Under the pieces are notes generated by a model, which was not told where the DNA came from, ran no database searches, and saw only the letters and a list, made by a program, of their open reading frames with translations. Positions 34,655 to 45,195 of a stretch of 64,000 nucleotides of DNA are shown piece by piece. Made by a program: the position numbers and the translations under genes. Within the stretch, counting starts at the first letter, position 1. Every line of letters begins with the position of its first letter. The stretch is from contig CM055095.1 in the NCBI GenBank assembly GCA_029204225.1, positions 30,089,258-30,153,257 of the forward strand, written 5' to 3'. This DNA comes from Diphasiastrum complanatum (taxonomy: Eukaryota; Streptophyta; Lycopodiopsida; Lycopodiales; Lycopodiaceae).

Positions 34655-34913
34655 TAAAAAAGAAAAAACTATGCTTAGCATGGGAGACATAAAATATAAA
34701 ACAGAATAGGAGACTTAAAGTATCAAAAAGAAATAATTAAATAACGAAAAAGTTATGCTTAGCATAGGAGACATAAAATATAAAAAAAAAAACAATTAAT
34801 AAGCAACCAGGTCATGTAAAAAGCCTTTACTTGTAATGCTATCATGGAGGTATGTTCCATAAATAGAGTAAACTCTAAAATAAGAAGAGACGTTGATCAT
34901 TGAGGGAGAGAGT
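34655..34913. other. Unassigned, possibly upstream intron of copy 1
   Basis: AT-rich sequence with two similar stretches (atgcttagcatgggagacataaaatat near 34670 and a near-copy at 34755). On the minus strand it ends in a T-rich tract before the acceptor at 34654, consistent with an intron of the methylase-like gene. Confidence 0.35.
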
Positions 34914-35165
34914 TAAAATAGCAATGATCGACTTATACAGTTCTTTCTTATTTCGACGGCACCACGTGTGCTTAGTTTTAGAGTTATCGGGCCATCTTTC
35001 TTTTACGAGCCCTTTGAGTGTTTTTAAGCAACTTATCTTTGTACTTACGAGTTAGTTGAATATACAGTTTGAGGAGAGCAATTTTGTGTTCTTGTTGCAC
35101 TTGACATTGTGCTGTGGTGATTGATCCAGTCGGGTGTTTTCAATTGTGTCTTCTTAACTTAAACA
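34914..35165 (+). mobile_element. Candidate copia 3' LTR starting AGTTA
   Basis: A purine tract (gagggagag) is followed by AGTTAAAATAGC, then by LTR-like non-coding sequence up to the copia gag start. The tract and start resemble those of nested copia element 2 (aagggagag then AGTTAGAATT). The right end is not defined and no partner LTR was seen. Confidence 0.35.
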
Positions 35166-35174
35166 ATATACAAT

Positions 35175-36160
35175 TAGATCTGTACAATCCTCAACTCATC
35201 ATGATCTAACTTTCTAGCATGGAAGGTTAAGACCTCGCTTATACTAAAGAGAGAAGGATTATTTTCCTGGGTAGATGGCACCGAGGAGATGCCTACAACT
35301 ACAGGCAAGGAGCTACGCGAATGGAGGGAGAAGAATGACAAGGCCGTAGCCGTATTATCATCATTCATCGAGGATAGCCTGACTCTTGACCTGGCTACAC
35401 TCTCTAAAGAAAAAGAGATGTGGGATACTTACTCACAAGATTTCAGATGAAATCACATAGTTAGATCATGTTACTCGAAGATCAGTTGACAAATCTGCAG
35501 TGGGTTGGTAAAGACCTCACTTCCTTTATCAGGAAGATGAAGGATCTGCTCCTTTCATTATACAATTCTGGAGCAAAAAATGCAGTACCAATAGAGAAGT
35601 AGCTCACCTATCTATTGAGAGCCTTACCAAGATCCTTCCAAACAACTAGAATGCTGCTAGCAAAGGATCCTACTATGACACTCGAAAAGGTAGTTGTCGA
35701 GATTCAAGAAGAAGTCAAAGCTCGAGAGCACCTTGATCATAAGAATGCTTTTGACCAAGCCCTCTACAGCAACAAGGAGAAGACTAAGAAGCAATTCAAG
35801 CCTAAGAGAGAGTCGGACCAAAAGCAGGATCGAGCGCAACAAGTAGATGGAGCCAGCAAAGGCAAATGGAAGAACAAAGGAAGGTCAAAACAGCAGAGTG
35901 GAGACAAGAAGACATGAGTGAGATGCAAACGCGAAAGACATACTATCGATTTGTGTTGGCTAAATCGGAAAATTGAGTGTATCCACTGTCATAAGAAGGG
36001 TCATGCAGACATGGACTGTCGCCAGAACCCAAGAAACAAACAAGCTCAAAGCATACAAGAGAACAATAATAGTGCATCCTATGTCGAGGATCCAGAGAGC
36101 TCAAAGATGGGCGAAGAAAGATCGAATCACAGAATTCGACTACCTACATCTATGTAGACA
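35175..36160 (+). mobile_element. Copia element D: gag
   Basis: Several + frames give a copia gag that is the close relative of copia element 1 (45.2-46.3 kb). Landmarks are GKELREWREKNDKAV (via frameshift), RALPRSFQTTRMLLAKDPTM, VEIQEEVKAREHLDHKN, and two zinc knuckles, the first degraded and the second CIHCHKKGHADMDC (35965-36010). The 5' end is truncated about 35175, in the leader, so its own 5' LTR and primer site are missing. Confidence 0.8.
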
Positions 36161-36169
36161 TGTGTGCAG

Positions 36170-37260
36170 TATCAACACCTGACACACAAGAGGTAATCCT
36201 TGATTCAGGAGCTACCTCACACTTTGTTACATCAAGATGGATCATGTCTGATTTTTGAAGTGTAGATCCATCAAGATTTATCATTCTTGGAGATGGATCA
36301 AAACATCAAGTGAATGGTATTGGTTCACTATGGCTCAACACAAATGGTAGAGATAGACGACTCGAAGATGTTCTGTTTGTGCCTACACTACAGCAGGACT
36401 TGCTATCAGTGGCAAGAATAGCTGATGCAGAGATGTGTGTAACATTCTCAAACAAAGCATGCAATGTGATTGACGCAAGCACCAGTACACTGATCACTCA
36501 AGGTAGAAGAAAAGGCAATCTATATCACTTGAAGGTATGCCTACCTGCAAATCAAGTGCATGAAACGCATGATGATTCATCATATATTCTAGGGCACATG
36601 AGACTATGCCATATGAATTCAATGGCACTATATCAAGCAAGCCATCATGGAGCAATCACAGGGGTGAGCATCTCGAATGCAACCAGTTCGATGACTTGTG
36701 ATGCATGTATGAAGGGTAAGATGTCATGTACTCCTTTTGTCAAGGACTCCTACAGAATTACAAAGATTTTGGAGCTTGTACATTCAGACATTTGTGGACC
36801 TTTCAACGTGATCTCAGTAGGAGGCTCGAAATATTATATCACCTTTATTGATCATTACAATAAGTTTTCCAGAGTCTACTTCATTCACAATAGATCAGAA
36901 GCATTTGACAAATTCACAGAGTATGTGAATTGGGCAAAAAGGTGCATAGAAAATAAAGTGAAACAGATCAGAACAGATTCGGGTGGAGAATACATCTCAA
37001 ACCGATTCATTGATTTTTGTAATGATCAAAAAATCATTTATAAAAGAACTGCATCTTATACACCGCAACACGATGATGTTGCAGAAAGAAAGAACAGGAC
37101 TCTTATGGAAGCTGCTAGGTGCATGATGGCCTATTCGAAGGCTCCAAGAGTGTTGTGGGCTGAAGCAGTAGCTACAGCTGCTTACATTTAGAACAGGATA
37201 GGAAAATTTGGTGCTTCTCACACAGCACCACATGAATTATGGTGGGGTAAAAAAACCCAA
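36170..37260 (+). mobile_element. Copia element D: protease and integrase
   Basis: A protease motif (ILDSGATSHFVTS) near 36195-36235 is followed by an uninterrupted 293-codon frame (36310-37191). This frame holds the protease end (VNGIGSLWLNTNGRDRRLED), the pre-integrase region and the integrase core: ELVHSDICGPF (first Asp), IRTDSGGEYISNRF (second Asp) and VAERKNRTLMEAARCMM (Glu). The three catalytic residues are kept. Stops occur before it (36257) and after it (37189). It matches copia element 1 at 40.96-42.0 kb closely. Confidence 0.85.
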
Positions 37261-37261
37261 T

Positions 37262-37998
37262 TTGACTCATATTCGAATCTTTGGCTGTGCAACATATGCA
37301 CATGTTTCTGACAAGCTTCAAAAGAAGCTTGATGAGAAAGCATAACAAGGATATCTTGTAGGATATGACGATCATTTGTCATACTACAGAGTCTATATGC
37401 CAGAGACAAACACAGTGAAGATAGTTAGAGATGTCAAATTCGATGAGAGCAAAACAATGGCCAACAATGATCCTGTCAGTTATGAAGTTCTTGGAAGACA
37501 ATACTATGATCTACCAACTGTGACAGAGGGAGTAGAGGACAAACACTCAGATGAAGATGTTTGAGTTGCACCTCATTCGAGTGACGAATCAGGCGAAGAA
37601 AGATTCGCAAGCTAGCCTACTACTACAATACATGTAAACCGAAATGGTTCCGGACCTAGCAGATCAGATAAAGGCAAGAGCATTGTAGTACCTAAAGGAT
37701 CTCCTATAAGATCAACAAGAGAACAAAGAGCACCAACAAGATTTGTGCCAGACAGCGCAGCTTCTATGTCAGAAGAGTTTTGTGGATTCAGTGGAGAACC
37801 ATAGACATTCGAGGAAGTAATTGAATGTCCAAAGAAGGACAAATGGATCCGAGCCATGAATGAGGAGATGAAATCCATGAGAAAGAATGACGTATGGACG
37901 TTGCAGCCATTACCAGATAAGTGAAAGGTTGTACAATGCAAGTGCGTATACAAGCTGAAGTATGGACCGAATGGAGATATTTCAAAGTATAAAGCTAG
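37262..37998 (+). mobile_element. Copia element D: integrase tail and start of RT
   Basis: This reads the conserved segment GYDDHLSYYRVYMPETNTVK, a linker with SDESGEE, then the RT N-terminus: FEEVIECPKKDKWIRAMNEE (then MKSMRKNDVWTL) and CKCVYKLKYGPNGDISKYKA. Pol stops abruptly at about 37998, before RT motif A, where minus-strand copia sequence begins. Confidence 0.8.
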
Positions 37999-37999
37999 A

Positions 38000-38660
38000 C
38001 TGGATCCAAGCATCTCTTGCATAAACATCTAAGAATATTTCATGCATATTATCATCACTACTTGGTACATGAGAAAAAGAGTGTACATTTGAATGAATGA
38101 TTTCCTCTTTACAAACTATGTTGTTTAACACCATTTGCTATGCAATTATCATTCTTCATGATGGAACAAACTCCATGCTTGAAGTGAACATCTAAACCAT
38201 CATCCATTGGTTGTCCAACACTAAGCAAGCTCTTGGTAATTGATGGTACAAAAAGGACATTGTCTAGATCCATCCTTTTGCTAGATCCTATACTTAATGA
38301 GATGGAACCAAAACCATCTACCTTACATTATTGATCATTTGCTAAAGAAACAAATTTACTAGCACCATTGAAAGAGTGTAAGGTTGAGAATGTGTCTTTT
38401 TGAAAAGTCATGTGGGAGCTAGCCCCACTATCAATCCAGCAAGTGTCCTTTGAGTTGCTTTTGCTTGTTGGAGTGGATGTAGATGCCATCAAAGATGGGA
38501 TCTCCTCATCTTCATCCTCTTCATATGCAAGGTTCCCTTGTTTGTCCTCCTCCTCTTTTGCTCTTAGCCTCTTGTAGCATTTGGATGCATAATGCCCCTT
38601 CTTTCCACAAAAGAAGCATGGGGAAGATTCTCAACCATTCACTTTCAATACTTTTCTTAC
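38000..38660 (-). mobile_element. Copia fragment (element 5): zinc knuckle and protease
   Basis: The minus strand reads PCFFCGKKGHYASKCYKRLR, an acidic linker (EEDEDEEIPSL), then the protease CWIDSGASSHMTFQKD and a following region with DNVLFVPSITKSLLSVGQPM. It belongs to a copia family different from its neighbours and lies in the opposite orientation. Both ends are truncations. Confidence 0.75.
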
Positions 38661-38679
38661 TTCAATGCTTGATGAATCA

Positions 38680-38920
38680 TTTTTCTATGAGATCTACATG
38701 AGGCAACTCGAGGGCTTCATCAAGAAGGAAGTTGAAGATAAGATGTGTAATGACTCATTGGAGAACAAGTTTGTATGTCTTAGTGATCTAAAAAATTTTA
38801 TGTACCAATTAAGAATAAATTGGTTGTTTGATCAAATGAGTGCTCTTGGATTTTGGAAGAGAAAGAATGAGTTAATCACTCATTGTTTTGAAAAATGTGT
38901 TTTTTCTTTTTGAGGAGGCA
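38680..38920 (+). mobile_element. Copia RT scrap
   Basis: A degenerate + frame: EIYMRQLEGFIKKEVEDKMC, then a weak counterpart of the LYGLKQSPRQW region (LKNFMYQLRINWLFD), then ALGFWKRKNE. It corresponds to the middle of copia RT. It is joined to gypsy sequence on its right. Confidence 0.5.
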
Positions 38921-38989
38921 AATTGTAAGCTTCTTATGAGAATAAGTGAAACATCCTTGAAGGACACTTATATCCATAAGCAAGTATGT

Positions 38990-39280
38990 ATGCAGAGCCT
39001 TACCAAATATGATAATTTTTTTCAACTTCGTTTAAAGGAACGACTTGGTGGAAAAGATGACCTGATTTCTGTGATTTCTACAGATGATCTAATTCTATTG
39101 GAGGATTTGACTGCTTTTGTACTCCATGAACCGGAAAGAATCATGGATACTCGATGACATCAGCTGAGAAATCGTTTGATTTCTGAACATCTGATTCGTT
39201 GGAAAGGTAAGTCAGATGATGAGGACACCTAGGAGAAGGAGGATGATTTAAGACTTAGATTCTCTGGTTTCTTCCCATAG
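38990..39280 (+). mobile_element. Gypsy pol C-terminus with chromodomain-like tail
   Basis: The + strand reads RLKERLGGKDDLISV, then LHEPERIMDTR, then HQLRNRLISEHLIRWKGKSD, DEDT and LRLRFSGFFP with a stop at 39278-39280. This is the integrase end with a chromodomain-like segment typical of chromovirus gypsy elements. Two in-frame stops (TGA at the position after DTR, TAG for Trp) break it. Confidence 0.7.
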
Positions 39281-39303
39281 AAGGAAGTTTTTATGGGGGG
39301 GAA

Positions 39304-39600
39304 TGTTATGTACCATAACGGTACACCCTTCAGTGATGGCCTTGCAAGGGACATGATGCAGGACTAGAGTTATCGACATGTTTAGGTGCCACGCGTCACC
39401 ATCCTAGGTGGTCACGTGTCGCCGACAGGATCGTGCTTGATGGGACCCACTGTGCTATGCCTATATAGTGGTGGGGTTTCTCTCTTTTCATTCACTCAGT
39501 CTACCCGGGAGTTGGTGGATGAAGAGCACGTGCATTTAGCCAGGATGTATCTCCAGTCCAGGAGATGGGTGCTAGGGAAAGCCGAGTGCGATGGCTAGTG
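39304..39600 (+). mobile_element. Gypsy 3' LTR
   Basis: The polypurine tract ttatgggggggaa ends at 39303 and the LTR starts TGTTATGTACC. A TATA-box region (gcctatatagtgg) is at about 39459-39471. The first 290 bp match the inverted LTR fragment at 14098-14380. The LTR may run further right, but the end is not definable. Confidence 0.7.
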
Positions 39601-40142
39601 TTATGGGATGCCAATTATTGTAGGAGGCTTGATTGGGCATGATTGTGTCGATTGCTCCAGGGTATGGGGGTGGGTTGGTTGTGACCCTACGGTTTGGCGA
39701 TTACGGTGCATTGTCACTGGTATGAGGTGTGCGGAACCTTCAAGGCAGTCAATGATCCTAGGGATTTGTAACATCCTACAAGTTCAATTGCTAGAATTCT
39801 TGGTTCTAACTTCAGGGAAAGCTTCAAAAGACTTTGGTACACCTCTTTACAAGCTCTACATGGTAGTTTACAGCCACCTACTATCCAACTTTATGAAAAA
39901 AAACATGCAAAAATGATGATTTTTGGCTATTTTTTGATTTTTTTCATCACAATAAAGTGGAAATTCATGACATACAACTCTTTTTCTAACACATGAAAAC
40001 CAATTCACAGATTAACAACCATCTAATTGGTCTGATCTTGCTAGATTTTGGTTCTTACTATCTATTTTGTGCCAAAAAACATGAAAAACCAAACAATTTT
40101 GACCAAAACATAGCCTAGAATCATAAATCATTGGAAAGAACT
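39601..40142. other. Unassigned, possibly remainder of the gypsy LTR
   Basis: No gene recognised between the gypsy LTR and copia element 1. The first part may still be LTR. Confidence 0.35.
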
Positions 40143-40145
40143 TGA

Positions 40146-40731
40146 TGAGAATCGTGTGATTTCACAGTCGTGAAGGTTTTGCGAAGGAACCACGACCCTC
40201 TTGCACTTCGGATAGAGTTCAGATGTGATCGCTGGACACTGCCAGCTGAATCACTCCTACAATCCTCCAGAATGTAGTCAGGCACTGCTGATTTACATTT
40301 ATAAAATTAATGCGGCATTCAACATATTTTCAACCAAGGTGCAGAATTCAAATGAACAAGAAAACTCAGACATACGAATAACAGCAGATGCATTTGCATT
40401 CGAGATCAGACACAACAAGACTTATCATCTATATTGATCTTTCTTTGATTTCTTCAGGCACTGCATGCAAATCCACACAGTGCGTTGGCGTGGGAGAAAT
40501 TACGGTTCTCTCACGAGTAATCATCTCGCTTTACTAGCGGACAGTGGATCTCTATGGATCCTGATCACAGAGCTCGTCTTACAAGCAGACGAACTTGTTG
40601 TCTGTATTTCGTCTTGATTGCTTACTAGCATCAGACTACTACATTACACTGTATGTGTATTCTATTGATCTATATGTCAAGTATCATCCAGTAAGTATAG
40701 TCGCTCTATGTAAATCTGAGATTAGAGTGAT
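40146..40731 (-). mobile_element. 3' LTR of copia element 1
   Basis: This 586-bp block is a direct repeat of 46460-47043 with only scattered differences. The minus-strand coding sequence of copia element 1 lies between them, which makes this the 3' LTR. On the right it joins integrase-linker sequence directly without a clear polypurine tract. Confidence 0.85.
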
Positions 40732-40739
40732 TAAGCATC

Positions 40740-42019
40740 TACAACTAATCAGGAAATTACAAGAGTGGCAGATTAGCCACGACCTAAAATGTATCTGCTA
40801 TTGGCGGCAAGTCATAGTACTATCTCTCCAGAACTTCGTAGCTGATAGGATCATCATTGGCCATTGTCCTGCTCTCATCGAATCTGACATCTCTCACTAT
40901 TTTCACAGTGTTCGTGTCTGGCATGTAGACTCTATAGTATGACGAGTTGTTGTCATAACCTACTAGGAATCCCTGTTCGACTTTCTCATCAAGCTTCTTA
41001 CAAAGCTTATCAGGAATATGTGCATAAGCTTCACAGCCAAAGATTCTGACGTGAGGTTGGGCTTTCTACCCCACCATAGCTCATGTGGTGTCGTGTGAGG
41101 AACACCAGACTTGCCTGTTCTGTTCTGGATGTATGCGACTATAGCTACTGCTTCAGCCCATAGTGCCCTTGGAGCTTTCAAGTAGGCCATCATGCATCTA
41201 GCCGCTTCCATCAGGGTCCTGTTCTTTTGTTCAACAACACCATTGTACTGCGGTGTGGGGGCTGCAGTTCTTCTGTGAATGATGCCACGATCATTGCAGA
41301 AGTCAGTGAAGCGATTCGAGATGTATTTGCCACCTCGATCTGTTCTGATCTGCTTCACTTTGCTGCATGTACATCTTTCAGTCCAATTCACATATTCTGT
41401 GAATTTGTCAAGTGCTTTAGGTTTATTCTGAATAAAATACACTTTGGCAAATTTGCTATAATCATCAATGAAGGTTATAAAATACTTTGAACCTCCTATT
41501 GAGATCATGTTGAATGGTCCACAGATGTCAGAGTGCACTAGCTCCAAAATCTTTGTCATTCTGTAGGAGTCTTTAATGAATGGTGTGCGTGACATCTTGC
41601 CTTTCAAACATGCATCACAGGTGGTCAAATTGGTTGCATTCGAGATGTTGACCCTTGTTATCGCTCCATGATGGCTTGCCTGGTAAAGTGCCATTGAGTT
41701 CATGTGGTAGAGTCTTCTGTGCCACAGAGTGTCTGGCGAGTCGTCATGAGTCTGATGCACCTGATCTGCAGGTAGGCGTACCTTCAGATGATATAGGTTC
41801 CCTTTTCTTCTGCCTTGAGCAATCAAAGTACTGGTACTGGTATCAATCACATTGCATGCTTTGTCAGAAAATGTCACACGCATCCCTACATCTGCTATTC
41901 TTGTTATAGAGAGCAAGTCTTGTTGCAGAGTAGGCACGAATAGAACGTCTTCGAGTCGTCTGTCTCTACCATTGGTGTTGAGCCATAGTGAACCAATACC
42001 ATTCACTTGATGTCTACGT
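40740..42019 (-). mobile_element. Copia element 1: protease end and integrase
   Basis: A 347-codon minus-strand frame (42006-40963) covers the protease end (VNGIGSLWLNTNGRDRRLED), a pre-integrase HRRLYHMNSMALY, and the integrase core: ELVHSDICGPFN, IRTDRGGKYISNRF and VVEQKNRTLMEAARCMM. It continues in another frame as YDNNSSYYRVYMPDTNTVKI to about 40800 and then stops. RT and RNase H are absent, so this copy is an internal-deletion derivative whose linker abuts the 3' LTR. Confidence 0.85.
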
Positions 42020-42024
42020 CCATC

Positions 42025-42298
42025 AATTAGAATTTGCTTTGCACAGGAACACAGATCATGCTACATAGTAACACAGACAGAAAACACTCTCCACAACAAG
42101 CTCACATAGCAACTGTATTTCTCAAAATGAAATTACATTGTACATATAGTTGTTCACTCAGGCAACCCATGCATGACCCAGGTTGACATTGGCGGGATGC
42201 TTGTCCCGTCGACTTGCCTCGTGGCGAGGCCAACTAATCCTTATCCACTAATAGGACCCACAGTACAGTAACACAATGATTCTACTTTAATTCTAACT
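42025..42298 (-). mobile_element. 3' LTR of copia element 2
   Basis: A 274-bp LTR. On the minus strand it follows the purine tract taagggagag and starts AGTTAGAATT. Its outer end is AATTCTAATT, directly next to the target duplication. The usual TG...CA ends are absent. Confidence 0.85.
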
Positions 42299-42352
42299 CT
42301 CTCCCTTAAAGTAGAGTCTACTTTTTATACAGTCATATACATATCTTTAAAG

Positions 42353-42841
42353 TCAACAAACTTTAAGTACAGAAAGCTTTGATCTAAACTTATCAACCTT
42401 TTCTCCAGTAAGTGGCTTAGTGAAAATATCAGCTAGTTGTTCTTCTGTGCTACAATGAACAACATGAATTTCATGACTCAGCAGCCTTTCACGTATGAAG
42501 TGATACTGAATCTCAATGTGTTTAGTTCTCACATGGAACATTGGATTCTTTGCTAGCTGAATGCCACTCTGACTGTCACTATGTAAAGTCGTGGGATTTT
42601 TCTGCTTCATGCCAATTTCTTCCAAGATTTGTCTCAACCATATAGCTTCATGTGCTGCACTACACATTGCCTTATACTCTGCTTCTGTGGTGGAAAGAGC
42701 AATTGTACTTTGCCTCTTACTGGACCAGGAAAAACAACTACCACAAAAACTGGAATACATACTCTGTGGTGGATCTACGATCATCATAGTCACCTCCCCA
42801 ATCCGCATCCACATAGCCACACAACTCAGGTAAACCATCAT
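42353..42841 (-). mobile_element. Copia element 2: RNase H
   Basis: A 162-codon open frame carries copia RNase H: SKRQSTIALSTTEAEYKAMC, AAHEAIWLRQILEEIG, LHSDSQSGIQLAKNPMFHVR, TKHIEIQYHFIRE and STEEQLADIFTKPLTGEK. The catalytic Glu and Asp positions are present. This is the best-preserved RNase H in the window. It overlaps the preceding gag-protease frame by four bases through a frameshift. Confidence 0.85.
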
Positions 42842-43482
42842 GCTTCCTGTAAATCAAGCCATACTCTGAAGTGCCTTTCACATAACGCAAAAATGCGTTT
42901 AGCTGCCTTCCAATGCATTTTCGTAGGTGCTGCCATAAACTGACTTACAATGCCAACAACATAACATATATCTGGTCTAGTCGTGGTAAGCATCCTACTT
43001 TTTCCATCAGGTAGTTGGATTGAAATGGTGCCTATGCCCTTGATCTTGCACACCTCACCATTTGCTTGTGAAATAGATGTTCCATTATCCAACACCTTCA
43101 AACTACTGAACCAATCCTTGTTACCTGTCATGTGTCTTGTGGCTCCCGAGTCAATATACCATGCTTGATCATCTTGATTAGATGACAATGCAGATATGAA
43201 GATGCTAGAGTCTTCAATCTCACCCTCATCGACAAGGTTACCTGCTTGTTTTGGTTTCCCCTTGCCTTGTTCCGCCAGGAATTTGCGACATTCACTCTTC
43301 CGATGGCCCTTTTTACCACAATGGAAGCACTTGCCTTTCTTCTTAGTTTTACTGGAAGATCCCTCATCCTCCTGAGACTTGGAAAATTGCTGCTTAGACT
43401 TCTTCTTGCCCTTGTCCTTGCCTTGTTTTTGGTGTGTCGCAAGTGCCTGATCGTCAGTATTTTGACGTCTAGCTTTCACCAT
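42838..43482 (-). mobile_element. Copia element 2: gag end, protease and fused RT tail
   Basis: A 214-codon frame. It has a Lys-rich linker, the zinc knuckle GKCFHCGKKGHRKSECRKFL and the protease AWYIDSGATRHMTGNKDWF. After LPDGKSRML it passes without interruption into TTRPDICYVVGIVSQFMAAP, which is the end of RT/connection to RNase H. Integrase and the RT catalytic core are missing at this point. The fusion is in frame. A short shared LT...R stretch at the join suggests deletion by recombination between similar words. Confidence 0.85.
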
Positions 43483-43485
43483 TTC

Positions 43486-44058
43486 TCACCGTTGTTCTTC
43501 CTGCATCAAGATTCTTGTGAGCTCGTCAAAGGTTGGCAATCTTTCTCTTGATGCTATTCCGCTCACAAACATCTGATAGGGTTCTGCAATGCCGCACAAT
43601 GCATTGTGCACCAGCTCCACATCACGTATGCACTCACCAATAGAATGCAGTTCATCTCTCACTGCCTTGATTCTGGTCATGTACGTCTGAATGTGCTCTC
43701 CTTGTTCCACGTGGGCACTATTCAACTTTGACTTCAGAAACATGATTCTTGACGGATTTGACGTCTCGAACTACTCCTTTAGCACATCCCATTCCTGTCT
43801 GGGTGTAACAGCATCACAAATGTGAGTAATGATGTGATCCTTCACTGACAAGTTAATGAAGGTCAAAGCTTTCCTCATCTTTTTGTCGAACACTTTGATA
43901 TCTGCTTCATTTGGCGGCCTTCTCTCATCACCTGTGACGACTTCCCACGCGTCTTTCTCCATCAATATGTTTTTCATTTTGCATTTCCACACTGCATAGT
44001 TGGAAATCCCATCCAATTTGCTACTTTCACTCAAAATGGACTCTCCCATGTTCGCCAT
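43486..44058 (-). mobile_element. Copia element 2: gag
   Basis: Two minus frames, 44058-43771 (starting MANMGESILSESSKLDGISN, then YAVWKCKMKNILMEKDAWEV) and 43743-43486 (LKSKLNSAHVEQGEHIQTYM, then GIASRERLPTFDEL), form a typical copia gag. One stop separates them at about 43770 and another precedes the next frame at 43483. Confidence 0.8.
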
Positions 44059-44189
44059 CGCAAAACTGCTTGAAACTTCTGCCTTAGGCTAAGAACAGTA
44101 TGTCGAGGCCAACAGTGATGTCAGAAGTTGAAAATAATGACCTGCACTTTTTCCCTTACCAGGTCACTCGCCGCTTTTCCACCAATTTG

Positions 44190-44430
44190 AAAGCCAAATC
44201 GGCGTTGCCTTCCGAAATGCACAGTGCTTTATGGAGTTTACATACATGATTCTTCATGCCTTCCAGAACGTATCCTTCGGGCTAGATCATGTAGATATCT
44301 TCTTGTCTGCGGCCGCGCCTCCCCACACTGAAATTTTCTTGATCTAATTCGCCTGTGATCGATTTGAGCACAATCTGAGGCCTGGAGTAGGGTCGCCCTA
44401 CTGATTCCAAGACTGTAGAGTGTTCACTCA
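44190..44430 (-). mobile_element. RT-like fragment inside the copia element 2 leader
   Basis: Between primer site and gag the minus strand reads RPYSRPQIVLKSITGELD and then EDIYM..PEGYVLEGMKNHV with CKLHKAL. This is the copia RT segment that normally lies in the middle of pol. It sits upstream of gag, out of order, in a leader of about 850 bp, and ends with FKLVEKRRVTW. Confidence 0.55.
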
Positions 44431-44904
44431 AGAAATTTTGTGGAGAAACGGTGATTTTAGCTCAACTTGACAAAGTGGCTTTTTTCACCTTTTTACCGCA
44501 AATCTGCTAGGTTAACTGTCTAGAGATAAATTTCTGACATAAACCTCAGATTCTCTCCATGGCTGGTTGACAATTTAATTAGCTTCCTTCCTGTCCTTAC
44601 GACATCCAAAACGGTGCACAAGCAGCGAAGAAATCACCAGTTATGTATAAAAACCGTAACCCCAAGCCCGGTTTCAATTTTCAGTTGGCTTCAAAATTGT
44701 CAATTTTTCACCAAATTTTTCCCTGTCTGATGTTATGCACAGGCTAATAATCCCTTTGCTGAGCTTAGCAATCCCCTATAAACTAGAAACCGTGCACCAG
44801 TGCTTCTCTTTCCATCTTCAACCCGCCGTAAACCCCGAACTCTCAAAAGACAGTTCTCCCGAAGCTCTTCAACGGCGATGTTGTATTGTGTACACTCCCT
44901 GTAT

Positions 44905-44917
44905 GGCTCTAATACCA
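44905..44917 (-). other. Primer-binding site of copia element 2
   Basis: The minus strand reads TGGTATTAGAGCC, two bases inside the 5' LTR. It is complementary to the 3' end of plant initiator tRNA-Met with one mismatch (TGGTATCAGAGC consensus). Confidence 0.8.
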
Positions 44918-45190
44918 GCTTAGAATTTGCTTTGCACAGGAACACAGATCATGCTACACAGTAACATAGACAGAAAACACTCTCCACAACAAGCTCACAT
45001 AGCAACTGTATTTCTCAAAATGAAATACACTGTGCATATATTTGTTCACTCAGGCAACCCATGCATGACCCAAGTTGCCGTTGGCGGGACGCGTGTCCCA
45101 TTGACTTGCCTCGTGGCGAGGCCAACTGATCCTTATCCACTGATAGGACCCACAGTACAGTAACACAATGATTCTACTTTAATTCTAACT
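44918..45190 (-). mobile_element. 5' LTR of copia element 2
   Basis: About 272 bp, matching 42025-42298 with a modest number of differences. The minus-strand start is AGTTAGAATT, as in the other LTR. Confidence 0.85.
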
Positions 45191-45195
45191 CCATC

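Larger units (their letters stand above)
42025..45190 (-). mobile_element. Copia element 2, complete, nested in element 1
   Basis: This 3166-bp element has two LTRs (42025-42298 and about 44918-45190). It is flanked on both sides by the direct 5-bp sequence ccatc (42020-42024 and 45191-45195), a target duplication. It interrupts element 1 between the protease motif and VNGIG. Integrase and most of RT have been removed, so it could only move with help from another element. Confidence 0.9.
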
